This document shows positions 63,955-64,000 of a DNA stretch of 64,000 bases, in pieces. The position numbers were made by a program, and so were the translations under genes. The DNA comes from Paraspadella gotoi (Eukaryota; Chaetognatha): contig JBJCIZ010000239.1 of NCBI GenBank assembly GCA_051294375.1, positions 2,369,476-2,433,475 on the forward strand. The letters run 5' to 3'. Position 1 is the first letter of the stretch; every line of letters begins with the position of its first letter. Below the pieces are notes generated by a model. That model was not told where the DNA came from, did no database searches, and saw nothing but the letters and a program-made list of their open reading frames with translations.

Positions 63955-64000
63955 TTTTATATAGATATGAACTTTTACGACTGTTAAATTTATGACCAAA

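Overview
This window is nuclear DNA from an animal (metazoan). Coding regions are split by GT-AG introns, many under 200 bp. The recognisable genes are animal-type: BTBD7, SERINC, RNF121, SERAC1, ALG2, EME1, ALKBH1, CEP128, BIN3, CTDNEP1, FRG1, CNBP, PSMC3IP/HOP2, COPS9, an SLC16 transporter, an ABCA transporter and a PKA-like kinase. There is no bacterial operon, CRISPR array, viral gene or toxin gene. Intergenic DNA is AT-rich and genes are densely packed. An invertebrate with a compact genome fits best. The phylum cannot be fixed from sequence alone; a non-bilaterian such as a sponge, or a small-genome bilaterian, are both possible.

Layout. 0-1.7 kb: 3' end of an ABCA-type transporter (+). 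2.2-5.9 kb: two unrecognised genes (+), one a single-pass membrane protein and one a four-exon acidic protein. 6.3-9.9 kb: a PKA-like AGC kinase on the minus strand. 10.8-15.9 kb: a multi-pass, XK-related-like membrane protein (+), interrupted by a 2.8-kb microsatellite-rich element with inverted termini and a terminal hairpin. 16-20 kb: a gene-poor repeat region with a 17-bp minisatellite, an LTR-element-like insertion and relatives of other local repeats. 20.2-21.8 kb: a C2H2 zinc-finger gene. 22.1-28.7 kb: BTBD7. 30.3-33.0 kb: an SLC16/MCT transporter. 33.8-34.8 kb: HOP2 and COPS9. 36.2-39.4 kb: two tandem CNBP-like zinc-knuckle genes. 40.1-64 kb: a dense run of plus-strand genes, FRG1, BIN3 (with CEP128 wholly inside its intron), CTDNEP1, ALG2, EME1, RNF121, SERAC1, ALKBH1, SERINC, KTI12-like and a nine-finger ZNF.

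The genes are mostly unrelated housekeeping functions: recombination (HOP2, EME1), ER and lipid biology (ALG2, RNF121, CTDNEP1, SERAC1, SERINC), RNA and tRNA biology (CNBP, FRG1, ALKBH1, KTI12) and centrosome (CEP128). The most notable global pattern is that nearly every plus-strand start codon follows a strong 3'-splice-site-like sequence within about 100 nt, even where the upstream stop codon is under 100 bp away (SERAC1 to ALKBH1). That would fit spliced-leader trans-splicing and operon-like transcription, but it is unproven here. The second highlight is the inverted-repeat/hairpin element with tandem core and (ACGG)n tract that forms a complete in-frame intron of the XK-like gene, resembling Helentron-derived HINE/pearl elements.
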